Of a stretch of 64,000 nucleotides of DNA, positions 27,652-37,814 are shown in pieces. This stretch comes from Bacteroidales bacterium (GTDB taxonomy: Bacteria > Bacteroidota > Bacteroidia > Bacteroidales > VadinHA17): contig JADJLX010000006.1 of the NCBI GenBank assembly GCA_016709865.1, positions 248,001-312,000 on the forward strand, read 5' to 3'. Position numbers and translations under genes: made by a program. The notes below the pieces were generated by a model. It was given only the letters and a program-made list of their open reading frames with translations, was not told the DNA's origin and did not search any database. How positions within the stretch are numbered: position 1 is the stretch's first letter; each line of letters opens with the position of its first letter.

Positions 27652-28337
27652 AAAACATCAAAATTCTTCTTGCTGAAGATGATAGCAACCTGGGAAACCT
27701 GTTAAGAACATATCTTGCTGCCAAGAATTACGAGACCACACTCTGCATCAACGGAAGGGTAGCACTTGATGCATTTTCTAAAGAGAGCTTTGCCCTATGC
27801 ATTCTTGATATAATGATGCCTGAGATGGATGGCCTAGCCCTGGCAAAGGAGATCCGGATGATAAATGAGGATATCCCTGTTATTTTCCTTACTGCCAAAA
27901 ATCAGAAAGAAGATGTTCTCGAAGGATTCAGAAGCGGAGCCGATGACTATATTACCAAGCCTTTCTCTATGGAAGAACTCCTTTACAGGATAGAAGCCAT
28001 ACTTCGAAGGAGAACAGGCAGCAGTTCACTTGTCAGGAAAGAAGATTCATACGCCATTGGACAATACACTTTTAACCCCTTAAAACAACTGCTCATCTTT
28101 AATGATAAAACGACAAAACTAACAACAAAAGAATCTGAACTGCTGGAATTGTTATGTCGCCATGGCAATGAAATTCTTGAAAGGAACTTTGCATTAAAGA
28201 CAATATGGATTGATGATAATTACTTCAATGCCAGGAGCATGGATGTATACATTACTCGTCTGAGAAAATACCTGATGAAAGATCCTGCTGTCAAGATCCT
28301 TAATGTTCACGGAAAAGGGTATAAACTGATATGTTAG
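27648..28337 (+). CDS. OmpR-family response regulator (RprY-like)
   Basis: This 229-residue regulator has a receiver domain with acidic LLAEDDS, phospho-acceptor D54 in ILDIMMPEMDG and Lys in YITKPFSMEE, followed by a winged-helix DNA-binding domain (about 130-229) with TTKESELLELLC and DVYITRLRKYL. It overlaps the kinase gene by ATGA, so it is surely its partner. Targets cannot be told from this window. Confidence 0.95.
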   Translation: MKNIKILLAEDDSNLGNLLRTYLAAKNYETTLCINGRVALDAFSKESFALCILDIMMPEMDGLALAKEIRMINEDIPVIFLTAKNQKEDVLEGFRSGADDYITKPFSMEELLYRIEAILRRRTGSSSLVRKEDSYAIGQYTFNPLKQLLIFNDKTTKLTTKESELLELLCRHGNEILERNFALKTIWIDDNYFNARSMDVYITRLRKYLMKDPAVKILNVHGKGYKLIC

Positions 28338-28342
28338 TTTTT

Positions 28343-28366
28343 TGCCCCCTGCCCCCTAAAGGGGGT
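28343..28366. repeat. Short C-rich hairpin between convergent genes
   Basis: GCCCCCTGCCCCCTAAAGGG with adjoining Gs gives a 5-base CCCCC/GGGGG stem with loop TAAA. It lies directly after the response regulator stop and before the convergent lepA stop; it may help end transcription from either side. Confidence 0.45.
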
Positions 28367-28409
28367 TCAATTTCTATAAATAATTGTAATTCAACTAAAT
28401 ATCACAGGA

Positions 28410-30197
28410 TTAGTCCAGTTTCAGGACTGCGAGGAAAGCCTGTTGGGGGACTTCAACATTACCAACCTGCCTCATTCTTTTCTTGCCTTTCTTCTGTTTC
28501 TCAAGAAGCTTTCTTTTCCTTGTTATATCACCACCGTAACATTTCGCAGTAACATCTTTCCTTACTGCCTTCACCGTTTCCCTTGATATAATCTTTGCAC
28601 CAATAGCTGCCTGTATTGCAATATCAAATTGCTGGCGGGGAATGAGTTCTTTCAGCTTAACGCACATTTTACGTCCAAATTCATATGCGTGTCCCCGGTA
28701 TATGAGTGTGGAGAGAGCATCAACCATCTCGCCGTTGAGCAGAATATCAAGCCTGACAAGATCAGCCTTCTGATAAGCTATGTAGTAATAATCAAAAGAG
28801 GCATATCCCTTCGAAATGCTCTTAAGTTTATCATAAAAATCAAAAACAATCTCAGCAAGTGGCATTTCAAATGTTAATTCAACCCTGTCCCTGGTAAGAT
28901 ATACCTGGTTCTTCAGCACACCGCGTTTATCGATACATAGTGTCATTATCGAACCAACATACTCCGACAGAGTAATCACCTGTGCTGAAATATATGGTTC
29001 CTCTATTCTCTCAAGGTGATTTACAGGGGGAAGGCCTGAAGGATTATGAACATCAATCTCCTCTCCCTTTGTAGTATATGCTTTAAAAGATACGTTTGGT
29101 ACTGTCGTAATGACATCCATATTAAACTCCCTGTCGAGACGTTCCTGAATAATCTCCATATGCAGCAGTCCAAGGAATCCGCATCTGAAGCCGAAGCCCA
29201 GTGCTGCAGATGATTCTGGAATAAATGTGAGTGAAGCATCATTTAACTGCAGCTTTTCAATAGATATTCTCAGATCTTCATAATCATCGGCATCAACCGG
29301 ATAGATACCGGCAAACACCATTGGCTTAACATCCTCAAATCCCGATATAGCTTCATCACAGGGATTCTTAACCTGAGTTATTGTATCTCCTACTTTTACT
29401 TCTGCTGAAGCCTTAACACCGGTAATTATATAGCCAACATCACCCACACTCATTACATTACGTGGTTCCTGTTTAAGCTTTAGTACACCTATCTCTTCAG
29501 CATTGTACTCATGATCTGTATTTACAAACTTAACTCTTTCACCTTTCCTGACAGTACCATTAACGATTTTGACATAAGCTATAATTCCTCTGAATGAATT
29601 AAATATGGAATCAAATATCAGGGCCTGCAGGGGGGCCTCAGGATCTCCGGCCGGAGGATGTACTCTTTTCACAATCTCTCTGAGTATCAATTCAACTCCC
29701 ATTCCGGTTTTTGCACTGGCTTCTATAATATCTTCCCTTTTACAGCCAACCAGATCGACAATCTGATCCTTAACCTCTTCCGGCATAGCGGCAGGTGAAT
29801 CCATTTTATTCAGCACAGGAATAATTTCGAGATTATGATCAATTGCCATGTAGAGATTTGAAATTGTCTGTGCCTGAATTCCCTGGGTTGCATCTATAAC
29901 CAGCAGAGCACCTTCGCAGGCTGCAATTGATCTGGAAACCTCGTATGAAAAATCAACATGTCCCGGAGTGTCTATCAGATTAAGGAAGTACTTCTTTCCG
30001 TCGTGGAAATACTCCATCTGAATTGCATGACTTTTAATCGTAATACCCCTCTCCCTTTCCAGATCCATATCATCAAGTATCTGGGCCTGGTAATCTCTTT
30101 CAGTTATTGTATTGGTCTTTTCCAATAACCTGTCTGCCAGGGTACTCTTACCATGATCAATATGTGCTATTATACAGAAATTACGGATATTGTCCAT
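28410..30197 (-). CDS. lepA: Elongation factor 4 (ribosomal back-translocase)
   Basis: This 595-residue GTPase acts on stalled ribosomes. G motifs are visible: [15 protein letters not shown] (G1), DTPGHVDF (G3) and NKMDSP (G4). The family-specific C-terminal domain is present with [16 protein letters not shown] at the end. It is convergent with the two-component operon. A TATATTTG lies 27-34 bases upstream of the ATG, and a heptad repeat lies between it and groEL. Confidence 0.98.
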   Translation of the reverse strand: MDNIRNFCIIAHIDHGKSTLADRLLEKTNTITERDYQAQILDDMDLERERGITIKSHAIQMEYFHDGKKYFLNLIDTPGHVDFSYEVSRSIAACEGALLVIDATQGIQAQTISNLYMAIDHNLEIIPVLNKMDSPAAMPEEVKDQIVDLVGCKREDIIEASAKTGMGVELILREIVKRVHPPAGDPEAPLQALIFDSIFNSFRGIIAYVKIVNGTVRKGERVKFVNTDHEYNAEEIGVLKLKQEPRNVMSVGDVGYIITGVKASAEVKVGDTITQVKNPCDEAISGFEDVKPMVFAGIYPVDADDYEDLRISIEKLQLNDASLTFIPESSAALGFGFRCGFLGLLHMEIIQERLDREFNMDVITTVPNVSFKAYTTKGEEIDVHNPSGLPPVNHLERIEEPYISAQVITLSEYVGSIMTLCIDKRGVLKNQVYLTRDRVELTFEMPLAEIVFDFYDKLKSISKGYASFDYYYIAYQKADLVRLDILLNGEMVDALSTLIYRGHAYEFGRKMCVKLKELIPRQQFDIAIQAAIGAKIISRETVKAVRKDVTAKCYGGDITRKRKLLEKQKKGKKRMRQVGNVEVPQQAFLAVLKLD

Positions 30198-30223
30198 TCA
30201 ACAGTCGTGCTTTAAATCAGGTG

Positions 30224-30231
30224 CAAATATA
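30224..30231 (-). promoter_or_regulatory. Putative -7 element (TATATTTG) for lepA
   Basis: The minus-strand sequence TATATTTG fits TAnnTTTG exactly and would give a leader of about 20 bases before the lepA ATG. The -33 position falls near the start of the heptad repeat and shows no TTTG. Confidence 0.35.
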
Positions 30232-30250
30232 TAAAAAATCCACTCTTTAA

Positions 30251-30328
30251 TTGCGGATTGCGGAAGGCGGATTGCGGATTGATGAAAAATCCCAAATCCG
30301 AAATCCCAAATCCGAAATCCGAAATTCA
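30251..30328. repeat. 7-base-period tandem repeat with inverted arm
   Basis: Units TTGCGGA, TTGCGGA, AGGCGGA, TTGCGGA and TTGATGA are followed by AAATCCC, AAATCCG, AAATCCC, AAATCCG, AAATCCG and AAATTCA. The two halves are related as inverse complements (CGGATT versus AATCCG) and could form a long hairpin. It lies downstream of groEL and upstream of lepA. Confidence 0.85.
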
Positions 30329-30330
30329 CT

Positions 30331-30361
30331 ATAAAAAAAGACAGGTCTCACGGCCTGTCTC
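30331..30361 (-). terminator. Rho-independent terminator of groEL
   Basis: On the minus strand AGACAGG/CCTGTCT form a 7-base stem with an 8-base loop, followed by TTTTTTTAT. It lies 27 bases past the groEL stop. Confidence 0.88.
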
Positions 30362-30387
30362 TGCAAAATATTTTGATGAAGTAAATT

Positions 30388-32332
<1,945 letters not shown>

Positions 32333-32377
32333 TTTATATAGTTTTAAAGTTAAACATCAATTTCCGACTTCCTACTT

Positions 32378-32396
32378 AAGCATATTCTATGCCAAA
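32378..32396 (-). promoter_or_regulatory. Possible sigma-54-type promoter upstream of groES
   Basis: The minus strand reads TTGGCATAGAATATGCT: the -24 part TTGGCA is perfect, GG and GC are separated by exactly 10 bases, and the -12 part is ATGCT rather than TTGCT. The leader to the groES ATG would be about 36 bases. A sigma-54 activator is encoded 2 kb upstream at 34229. One such match is not rare by chance in 64 kb, and GCATA/TATGC is also a small dyad. Confidence 0.25.
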
Positions 32397-32429
32397 TTGA
32401 AAATAGTGCCATTTTGTATTCTATTAAAA

Positions 32430-32469
32430 TAAAAAAGTGTCAGTATGTGACAAACTGACACTTTTTTTA
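32430..32469. terminator. Two-way terminator between secG and groES
   Basis: A 9-base stem AGTGTCAGT/ACTGACACT with a 9-base loop is flanked by A-runs on one side and T-runs on the other, so it can act on both strands. It ends the minus-strand transcript from the sigma-54 activator through secG. Confidence 0.88.
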
Positions 32470-32490
32470 AATATTTCAATAAAATAAGTT

Positions 32491-32859
32491 CTAGTTTCCT
32501 GGTGTCTGCTGGCCCGGAGCAGGAGTTGGATTTGTTGCCGGAGGAACAGCGGTAGGAAGTGTTGGAATTGCATTAGGGTCAACAGCATTCTGAATCTGAC
32601 TCTCGATTCTTGATTTTCCTGCACCCTCTCCGCGTGGAATCGTTGCAGTTGCTACAACACAGAGAATCAGAATCGCTCCTGCCAGAGTCCATGTTGATTT
32701 TTCAAGGAAGTCAGCTGTTTTACGGATTCCCATTGATTGTCCTGCTGATGTGAAATTAGCAGCCAGTCCTCCACCTTTTGAGTTCTGAACAAGAACGATC
32801 AGGATCTGAAGAAAGCAGGCTACAATTACCAATACTGAAACAAAAATATAAATTCCCAT
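32491..32859 (-). CDS. secG: Preprotein translocase subunit SecG
   Basis: This 122-residue inner-membrane protein has two helices: one at the N-terminus (FVSVLVIVACFLQILIVLVQ) followed by the conserved NSKGGGLAANF loop, and one near 50-72 (WTLAGAILILCVVATATI). A Pro/Thr-rich tail ends the protein. It assists SecYE-dependent export. It lies 4 bases after the TPR-like gene. Confidence 0.95.
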   Translation of the reverse strand: MGIYIFVSVLVIVACFLQILIVLVQNSKGGGLAANFTSAGQSMGIRKTADFLEKSTWTLAGAILILCVVATATIPRGEGAGKSRIESQIQNAVDPNAIPTLPTAVPPATNPTPAPGQQTPGN

Positions 32860-32863
32860 CTGT

Positions 32864-33700
32864 TCAATTTTTTATATGCTCTTTAACTTTTTCAATTTGA
32901 GACGCAAAGTAACTGCTTTTTTCCGGAAATTTCAAACTTAATTTTTCATAAATATCAATTGCCTTTGAGTAATAGCCCTGACTGACATAAATTCTTGCCA
33001 GTGTTTCAGTTACAAAGCCACCTTTTTCTTCTGTATAAGGTTTTGAAATATCTTCAACAGGCACATTTGTTTTTTCCCTGTTTGGTTCGATACGCGGATT
33101 TGCAATAATAAACCTGTCTATGAGATCTGCCTGAAGCTGTTTTCCGGACGGCTTTTCTAATACTGTTTTAACTTCAGCCTCAATAGCATTATCATCTTCA
33201 TCATATTTTTTATTGATGTCAAGATCGAGCTCAAGAAGATCATCCTGTTCAGACAGTGAAAAACCGGGATCCATATAAAAAATACTCTCCTCCTCCTGAT
33301 CCTGATCATCCTGATTCTGAGGCATGTCGGTTATACGTTCAAATTCAGATATCAGCTCAATGCTGTTCCTGGCAGACTCAATAACTGTCTGTTCTGTTTC
33401 GGAAGCTTCCGCAGGTTCAGGTATACGTGCTTCAATTATTTCTTTTGGTGGTTCAACCACCTCAACAGGTTTTTCAGCAAGAAGGTAATAGAGCACCTCT
33501 CTGTCGGCAATATGTATTGCAGAATTTTTTAACTGACTCTCAAACTTTACATCGGCATTATCGTGAAGCCCTTTAAGCAAAAGAAGGTGAGCACTTTGAA
33601 AATACGGGAAAATATCAACAAGCTCGTAAACCTCACCTAACGATTGCCGGCTTAGCGTTCCTGTTTCTAACATCATATTTATAAAGTCGCTCCTGTTCAT
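32864..33700 (-). CDS. TPR-like protein of unknown function
   Basis: This 278-residue protein has a helical N-terminus, a low-complexity acidic middle part (about 75-190, rich in Glu and Asp), and one clear tetratricopeptide-type unit at the C-terminus (LARIYVSQGYYSKAIDIYEK). It lacks a signal peptide, so it is cytoplasmic. Its fixed position between lptE and secG is common in Bacteroidota, but the job is unknown. Neighbour gaps are 4 and 5 bases. Confidence 0.78.
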   Translation of the reverse strand: MNRSDFINMMLETGTLSRQSLGEVYELVDIFPYFQSAHLLLLKGLHDNADVKFESQLKNSAIHIADREVLYYLLAEKPVEVVEPPKEIIEARIPEPAEASETEQTVIESARNSIELISEFERITDMPQNQDDQDQEEESIFYMDPGFSLSEQDDLLELDLDINKKYDEDDNAIEAEVKTVLEKPSGKQLQADLIDRFIIANPRIEPNREKTNVPVEDISKPYTEEKGGFVTETLARIYVSQGYYSKAIDIYEKLSLKFPEKSSYFASQIEKVKEHIKN

Positions 33701-33705
33701 TACAG

Positions 33706-34221
33706 CTACCAGTTTACGAAGGCCTGGTTGAAGATATCCTCAACTATAGCCTCAACTATTTTTTCTGAAAGGTCACCTTCAACCTGACTAAGGTCGAGGT
33801 TACTGTCATAGTCCTCATATCTTGAGAATGACTGATCAAAACTGAGATCAGGATCAATAACATTTGTAAATTTTACCTTTACAGTTATTGTAAACCTGTT
33901 GGATGCAGCTCTGGCATCAGCTGCAACTGTATATGGTTTGGTATTATAATCGGTTATTTCTCCTTCAAAGTTGGCATCACCAATTCCATTTAAGTAGTTA
34001 AGGTTGGTTTGTGACCGGCACTTGTCAATCAGGGTATTTGTAATAAGCTGACTTAAACCGGGCTGTACAAGTGATGCCCTGTTCTGAAAGTATTGTACGC
34101 TAAAAGTCTTAACTGCAGGGGAAATGCTGGCTCCCGAGAAGGAATATGAAATTTTACAACCGGCAATTATGACACTTCCGCTGATTATCAGCAGAATTAT
34201 AGTCCGGTTCAGGAGATTCAT
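33706..34221 (-). CDS. lptE: LPS assembly lipoprotein LptE-like
   Basis: From the ATG at 34221 the protein has 171 residues with a lipoprotein signal (MNLLNRTIILLIISGSVIIA, box IAGC). I prefer this start because the earlier in-frame ATGs (34245, 34329) lie inside the upstream gene and put 28-36 charged residues before the signal. The SFSGASISPAVKTFSVQYFQ start and single beta-rich domain match the Bacteroidota LptE family, which plugs LptD in the outer membrane for LPS export. It is 7 bases after the sigma-54 activator gene. Confidence 0.85.
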   Translation of the reverse strand: MNLLNRTIILLIISGSVIIAGCKISYSFSGASISPAVKTFSVQYFQNRASLVQPGLSQLITNTLIDKCRSQTNLNYLNGIGDANFEGEITDYNTKPYTVAADARAASNRFTITVKVKFTNVIDPDLSFDQSFSRYEDYDSNLDLSQVEGDLSEKIVEAIVEDIFNQAFVNW

Positions 34222-34228
34222 CCTGGTG

Positions 34229-35473
34229 CTATGATTCAATTCCATATTCTTTAATCTTTCTGTATAGGGTCCGTTCAGAAATACCAAGTTCATTGGCAGC
34301 CATTTTCCTCTTACCATTGTATTTTTCAAGAGCTTTTTTTATCATCTCAATCTCCTTATCGGAAAGTGAGAGCGACTCCTCAATAATCTCCTCAGTGTCC
34401 TGTATATCATTCCGTGCCTGGTGAGATTGAAACTCAACCGTCGAAGTATCATTCTCACTATGAACCTGTTCTTCATTATTAGCCTCTCTGAACAGATTTT
34501 TTATTACTCTTGAATTTGAATCATGAAACGTAAGGTCAACTTCACCTTTTCTTATAAGGTCAAATACTAGTTTCTTTAGATCATTCATATCACTTTTCAT
34601 GTCGAAAAGGATCTTATACAGGATCTCGCGTTCGGATGAAAATGATTTCTCACTTTCCCTGTTTATAACTGCAGGGAGTTTTATTCCACCATATTCAGGA
34701 AGATAAGTGCTTAGCACTGTCGCAGTTATCTCCCGCTCTTTTTCTATTATCGATATCTGCTCAGTAATGTTTTTCAACTGTCGTACGTTTCCGGGCCATG
34801 AATATGCCAGAAGGATATTTTTTGATTCAGAATCAAGACGTATTGCAGGCATACGGTACTTTTCGGCAAAATCAACTGCAAATTTTCTGAAAAGCAGAAA
34901 GATATCTTCACCCCGCTCTCTCAGTGCAGGTACTTTTATAGGGACCGTATTCAGTCTGTAAAACAGGTCTTCGCGGAATTTCCCGTTATCGATGGCATTG
35001 GGGACATCTACGTTACTAGCGGCTATTACCCTGACATTTGTTTTCTGTACTTTAGATGATCCAACCCGTATAAATTCACCTGTTTCAAGCACCCTTAACA
35101 AACGGACCTGGGTCGACAGAGGCAGTTCAGCCACCTCATCAAGAAAAATCGTCCCTCCGTCGGCTACTTCAAAATAACCTTTCCTGCTTTCCGACGCACC
35201 GGTAAAAGATCCCTTTTCATGACCAAACAGCTCTGAGTCAATTGTTCCTTCAGGAATTGCACCACAGTTCACAGCTATGTACTGCCCATGCTTGCGGGTA
35301 CTATGACTATGTATTACCTGCGGAAAGATCTCTTTCCCCGTACCACTCTCTCCGGATATAAGAACAGAGAGATCTGTAGGTGCAACCTGAACAGCTATAT
35401 CAATAGCCCGGTTAAGTCCCTCGAAATTCCCGATTATCCCAAATCTTTGCTTAATATTCTGCAGATCTTTCAT
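34229..35473 (-). CDS. Sigma-54-dependent transcriptional activator (Fis-type)
   Basis: This protein has 414 residues from the ATG at 35473 (a TTG five codons upstream is possible). It starts almost directly with the AAA+ domain: Walker A GESGTGKE, the sigma-54 contact GSFTGA, and Walker B region GGTIFLDEVAEL. The C-terminus has a Fis-type helix-turn-helix (MAANELGISERTLYRKI). It lacks a receiver or other sensor domain, so activity must be set by abundance or a partner. It heads the transcript with lptE, the TPR-like gene and secG, and is divergent from kdsB. Confidence 0.93.
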   Translation of the reverse strand: MKDLQNIKQRFGIIGNFEGLNRAIDIAVQVAPTDLSVLISGESGTGKEIFPQVIHSHSTRKHGQYIAVNCGAIPEGTIDSELFGHEKGSFTGASESRKGYFEVADGGTIFLDEVAELPLSTQVRLLRVLETGEFIRVGSSKVQKTNVRVIAASNVDVPNAIDNGKFREDLFYRLNTVPIKVPALRERGEDIFLLFRKFAVDFAEKYRMPAIRLDSESKNILLAYSWPGNVRQLKNITEQISIIEKEREITATVLSTYLPEYGGIKLPAVINRESEKSFSSEREILYKILFDMKSDMNDLKKLVFDLIRKGEVDLTFHDSNSRVIKNLFREANNEEQVHSENDTSTVEFQSHQARNDIQDTEEIIEESLSLSDKEIEMIKKALEKYNGKRKMAANELGISERTLYRKIKEYGIES

Positions 35474-35536
35474 CTCCTTATTTAACAATGGTGCGAATTT
35501 AACGTTTTTTTAAAACATTGGGAAATGCATTTTGTG

Positions 35537-35544
35537 TAATTTCG
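35537..35544 (+). promoter_or_regulatory. Near-consensus -7 element (TAATTTCG) at kdsB
   Basis: TAATTTCG differs from TAnnTTTG at one position and ends 4 bases before the kdsB ATG at 35549, which would make the mRNA leaderless or nearly so. The same TAATTTCGCAA string occurs 22 bases upstream of leuS (17755). Confidence 0.3.
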
Positions 35545-35548
35545 CAAT

Positions 35549-36322
35549 ATGAAAGATTATAAGCAGTATCAGTTTGCCGGGATAATACCTGCCAGATATG
35601 CCTCATCAAGGTTTCCGGGGAAACCACTTGCCCTGGTAGGAAACAGGACAATGATACAAAGGGTCTATGAACAGGCTTCGAAATCACTTGACCTCGTTTA
35701 TGTAGCAACCGATGACAAAAGAATATTCAATGCTGTTCTGGAATTCGGGGGGAAAGCAGTTATGACATCTACTGAGCATCAGAGCGGGACTGATCGTATC
35801 GCGGAAGCTGTTCTGCATATAGTTGAAGAAACGGGAACTAAAATAGATATTGCCGTCAATATTCAGGGTGATGAACCATTTATCAGACCTGAACAGATAG
35901 ATCTTCTAAAGGATTGCTTCAGCGATAAGGCTGTTGAAATAGCCACACTTATCAGAAAAGCTGAAAGCGGCGAAGATATCTTTAATCCTAATCAGCCCAA
36001 AGTCATAATAAACACTAAGGGTGATGCAATCTATTTCAGCCGGGCAGCAATTCCCTGGTTCAGAGATGCTGATCAGAAGGAGTGGTCGCACAAACATGTC
36101 TATTATAAGCACATAGGCCTGTATGCGTACCGCACCGATGTGCTTAAAAAGATTACATTACTTCCGCGCAGTCCCCTAGAAATTGCTGAATCTCTGGAAC
36201 AGAACAGATGGATTGAAAACGGATTCAGGATCAGGACTGCAGTTACCAGTTGGGAGAGCGTTGGAATCGATACTCCCGACGATCTGGAACGCGCTAAAGA
36301 GCTTTTAAAACAATTTAGTTAA
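35549..36322 (+). CDS. kdsB: 3-deoxy-manno-octulosonate cytidylyltransferase
   Basis: This 257-residue cytoplasmic enzyme joins CTP to KDO, activating it for lipid A attachment. The N-terminal IIPARYASSRFPGKPL and NIQGDEPFIRPEQID are diagnostic. Length is standard. The ATG follows a promoter-like element by only 4 bases. It is divergent from the sigma-54 activator operon that includes lptE, so two LPS genes flank one intergenic region. Confidence 0.97.
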   Translation: MKDYKQYQFAGIIPARYASSRFPGKPLALVGNRTMIQRVYEQASKSLDLVYVATDDKRIFNAVLEFGGKAVMTSTEHQSGTDRIAEAVLHIVEETGTKIDIAVNIQGDEPFIRPEQIDLLKDCFSDKAVEIATLIRKAESGEDIFNPNQPKVIINTKGDAIYFSRAAIPWFRDADQKEWSHKHVYYKHIGLYAYRTDVLKKITLLPRSPLEIAESLEQNRWIENGFRIRTAVTSWESVGIDTPDDLERAKELLKQFS

Positions 36323-36332
36323 TAATATGTTA

Positions 36333-36340
36333 TACTTTTG
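36333..36340 (+). promoter_or_regulatory. Putative -7 element (TACTTTTG) for the T9SS-CTD gene
   Basis: TACTTTTG is an exact TAnnTTTG match. Expected transcription would start near 36347, leaving a leader of about 29 bases before the ATG at 36376, which supports that start. The -33 element is weak. Confidence 0.4.
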
Positions 36341-36375
36341 CATAGTTTTTGCAGCACATCAATAAAAAGGCACTT

Positions 36376-36747
36376 ATGAAGAAAAGTTTACTCTTTCTCT
36401 TCTTAATAATAATTTCGTTAAATCTTCAGGCACAGAAGGATAGTACCAGTATTGCCGGAATTGAACCACAAAGAAACAAGTCTTCAGAGGCAGCAAACAT
36501 AAATATCAGCATTTATCCGGTTCCGGTAAGGGAAAACAGTTTTACCATCAGAACTGACAGGGATATCTCACTTATAAGGGTAACTAATATTATCGGACAG
36601 GATATCTACAGAATCCAGTTTAATAATCCTGTTCAGCTGGTAAGAATCCCTCTTGAAAATCCAAAAAGAGGAATGTACCTGGTAACCATCATGTTTGGTG
36701 ATGGCATAAGGGTGGTAAAAAAAATAATGGTAGAAGAATCTGAATAG
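36376..36747 (+). CDS. Small secreted protein made of a T9SS sorting domain
   Basis: This 123-residue protein starts with a signal peptide (MKKSLLFLFLIIISLNLQAQ), has a short spacer of about 30 residues, and then a type A sorting domain for type IX secretion (ISIYPVPVRENSFTIRTD, VTNIIGQDIY, GMYLVTIMFGDG, KKIMVEE). Normally this domain hangs on a large passenger; here there is none. It could be a remnant, a small surface protein, or part of the secretion machinery. The start at 36376 is chosen over an upstream TTG because the signal peptide begins there. Confidence 0.78.
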   Translation: MKKSLLFLFLIIISLNLQAQKDSTSIAGIEPQRNKSSEAANINISIYPVPVRENSFTIRTDRDISLIRVTNIIGQDIYRIQFNNPVQLVRIPLENPKRGMYLVTIMFGDGIRVVKKIMVEESE

Positions 36748-36913
36748 AATAATATTACTATTTTTAGTTGCTTGTTGAGCATTTTTGCGAAAAGTCTCGT
36801 CAAAATCAATCAATAAGGTATTATCTAAAAAACGGACATTAAACAAACCTGCTTAATGATTGTTTATTTTATTACAGTTATAAACAATTGTCCAAACTTT
36901 TTAATGCATAGCT

Positions 36914-37813
36914 ATGGAAGAAGGACTTAATGTGTTTTCTATAAAGGATCTTGAGAACTTTTCTGGTATAAAAGCACATACAATCAGAATTTGGGAAAAG
37001 AGATACAAGATACTTGAGCCAGACAGAACAGATTCGAATATAAGGACTTACAGTGAAGCGGAACTTAAGAAGATTCTTAATGTAGCTTATCTGAACCGCA
37101 ATGGACTGAAGATATCGAAGATAGCTAAGCTTGATGATGACAAACTTACCCAGCAGGTCATGAATGTCAGCAGCAAGAATGACGATCTGGATCAGAATTT
37201 CCAACCCGGAAAAATTCTCATGTCGGCTATCCGTTTTAACGAAACACTATTTAAGGAAGCACTTCTTCCCTTTATCCGCTTTCAGGGTATCGAGGAAGCT
37301 TATGCAAAATACCTTTCCCCGCTCCTGGAAAAATCAAGGATTCTCTGGCAGACAGGCAGCCTCTCAAGAGCCCAGGAACAATTTGTCAGGAATACTATTA
37401 AGCAGCTTATAATCATCGAAGATAATCTGCTGAAACCGGCTGCGGCTAAATCCGGGTCTTCAGTTGCGATGATAAATACTTCCGACAACCTTACTGATAA
37501 TAACTTCCTGTTTTACAAGTACGTTCTTAAGAAAAGAGGTTACGATGTAATATTCCCCGGAGGAATACTTCCTTCATCAGAGGTAGTTGAAATGTATAAA
37601 ATAAAAGCTTTTGAATACCTGGTTGTGAATTCCAGTGCCTTTGACTTTGCCGACAAGAAAATCGGCTATTTCACAAGTATAGGTAAATCACTTATGCTGA
37701 AAAGAATAATTCTTACCGATTTTCCGGAGGAGTTCACAAAGAAAACTTACGATAAACTTACCCTTACAAAAGATCCCTCACAATTTATTAAGGTTGTCGA
37801 ATCTCTCCGTTAA
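36914..37813 (+). CDS. MerR-type regulator with degenerate B12-binding region
   Basis: This protein has 299 residues. The N-terminal winged helix (about 5-75, FSIKDLENFSGIKAHTIRIW) is MerR-type. The rest matches the cobalamin-binding half of CarH/LitR: a four-helix cap (about 95-175) and a Rossmann-like part (about 180-299). The His of the cap motif is Gln (WQTGSLSRAQEQF) and the DxHxxG cobalamin motif is replaced by SDNLTDNN, so it probably no longer binds B12. It stands alone; targets are unknown. Confidence 0.85.
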   Translation: MEEGLNVFSIKDLENFSGIKAHTIRIWEKRYKILEPDRTDSNIRTYSEAELKKILNVAYLNRNGLKISKIAKLDDDKLTQQVMNVSSKNDDLDQNFQPGKILMSAIRFNETLFKEALLPFIRFQGIEEAYAKYLSPLLEKSRILWQTGSLSRAQEQFVRNTIKQLIIIEDNLLKPAAAKSGSSVAMINTSDNLTDNNFLFYKYVLKKRGYDVIFPGGILPSSEVVEMYKIKAFEYLVVNSSAFDFADKKIGYFTSIGKSLMLKRIILTDFPEEFTKKTYDKLTLTKDPSQFIKVVESLR

Positions 37814-37814
37814 T

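Noticed and set aside
32333..32430. CIRCE/HrcA operator upstream of groES
   Set aside because: No TTAGCACTC-N9-GAGTGCTAA-like repeat is visible.
34222..34329. Earlier start for lptE
   Set aside because: It overlaps the upstream gene and would put a charged extension before the lipoprotein signal.
36914..37813. Light-sensing B12 regulator CarH/LitR
   Set aside because: Both cobalamin-binding histidine motifs are missing.
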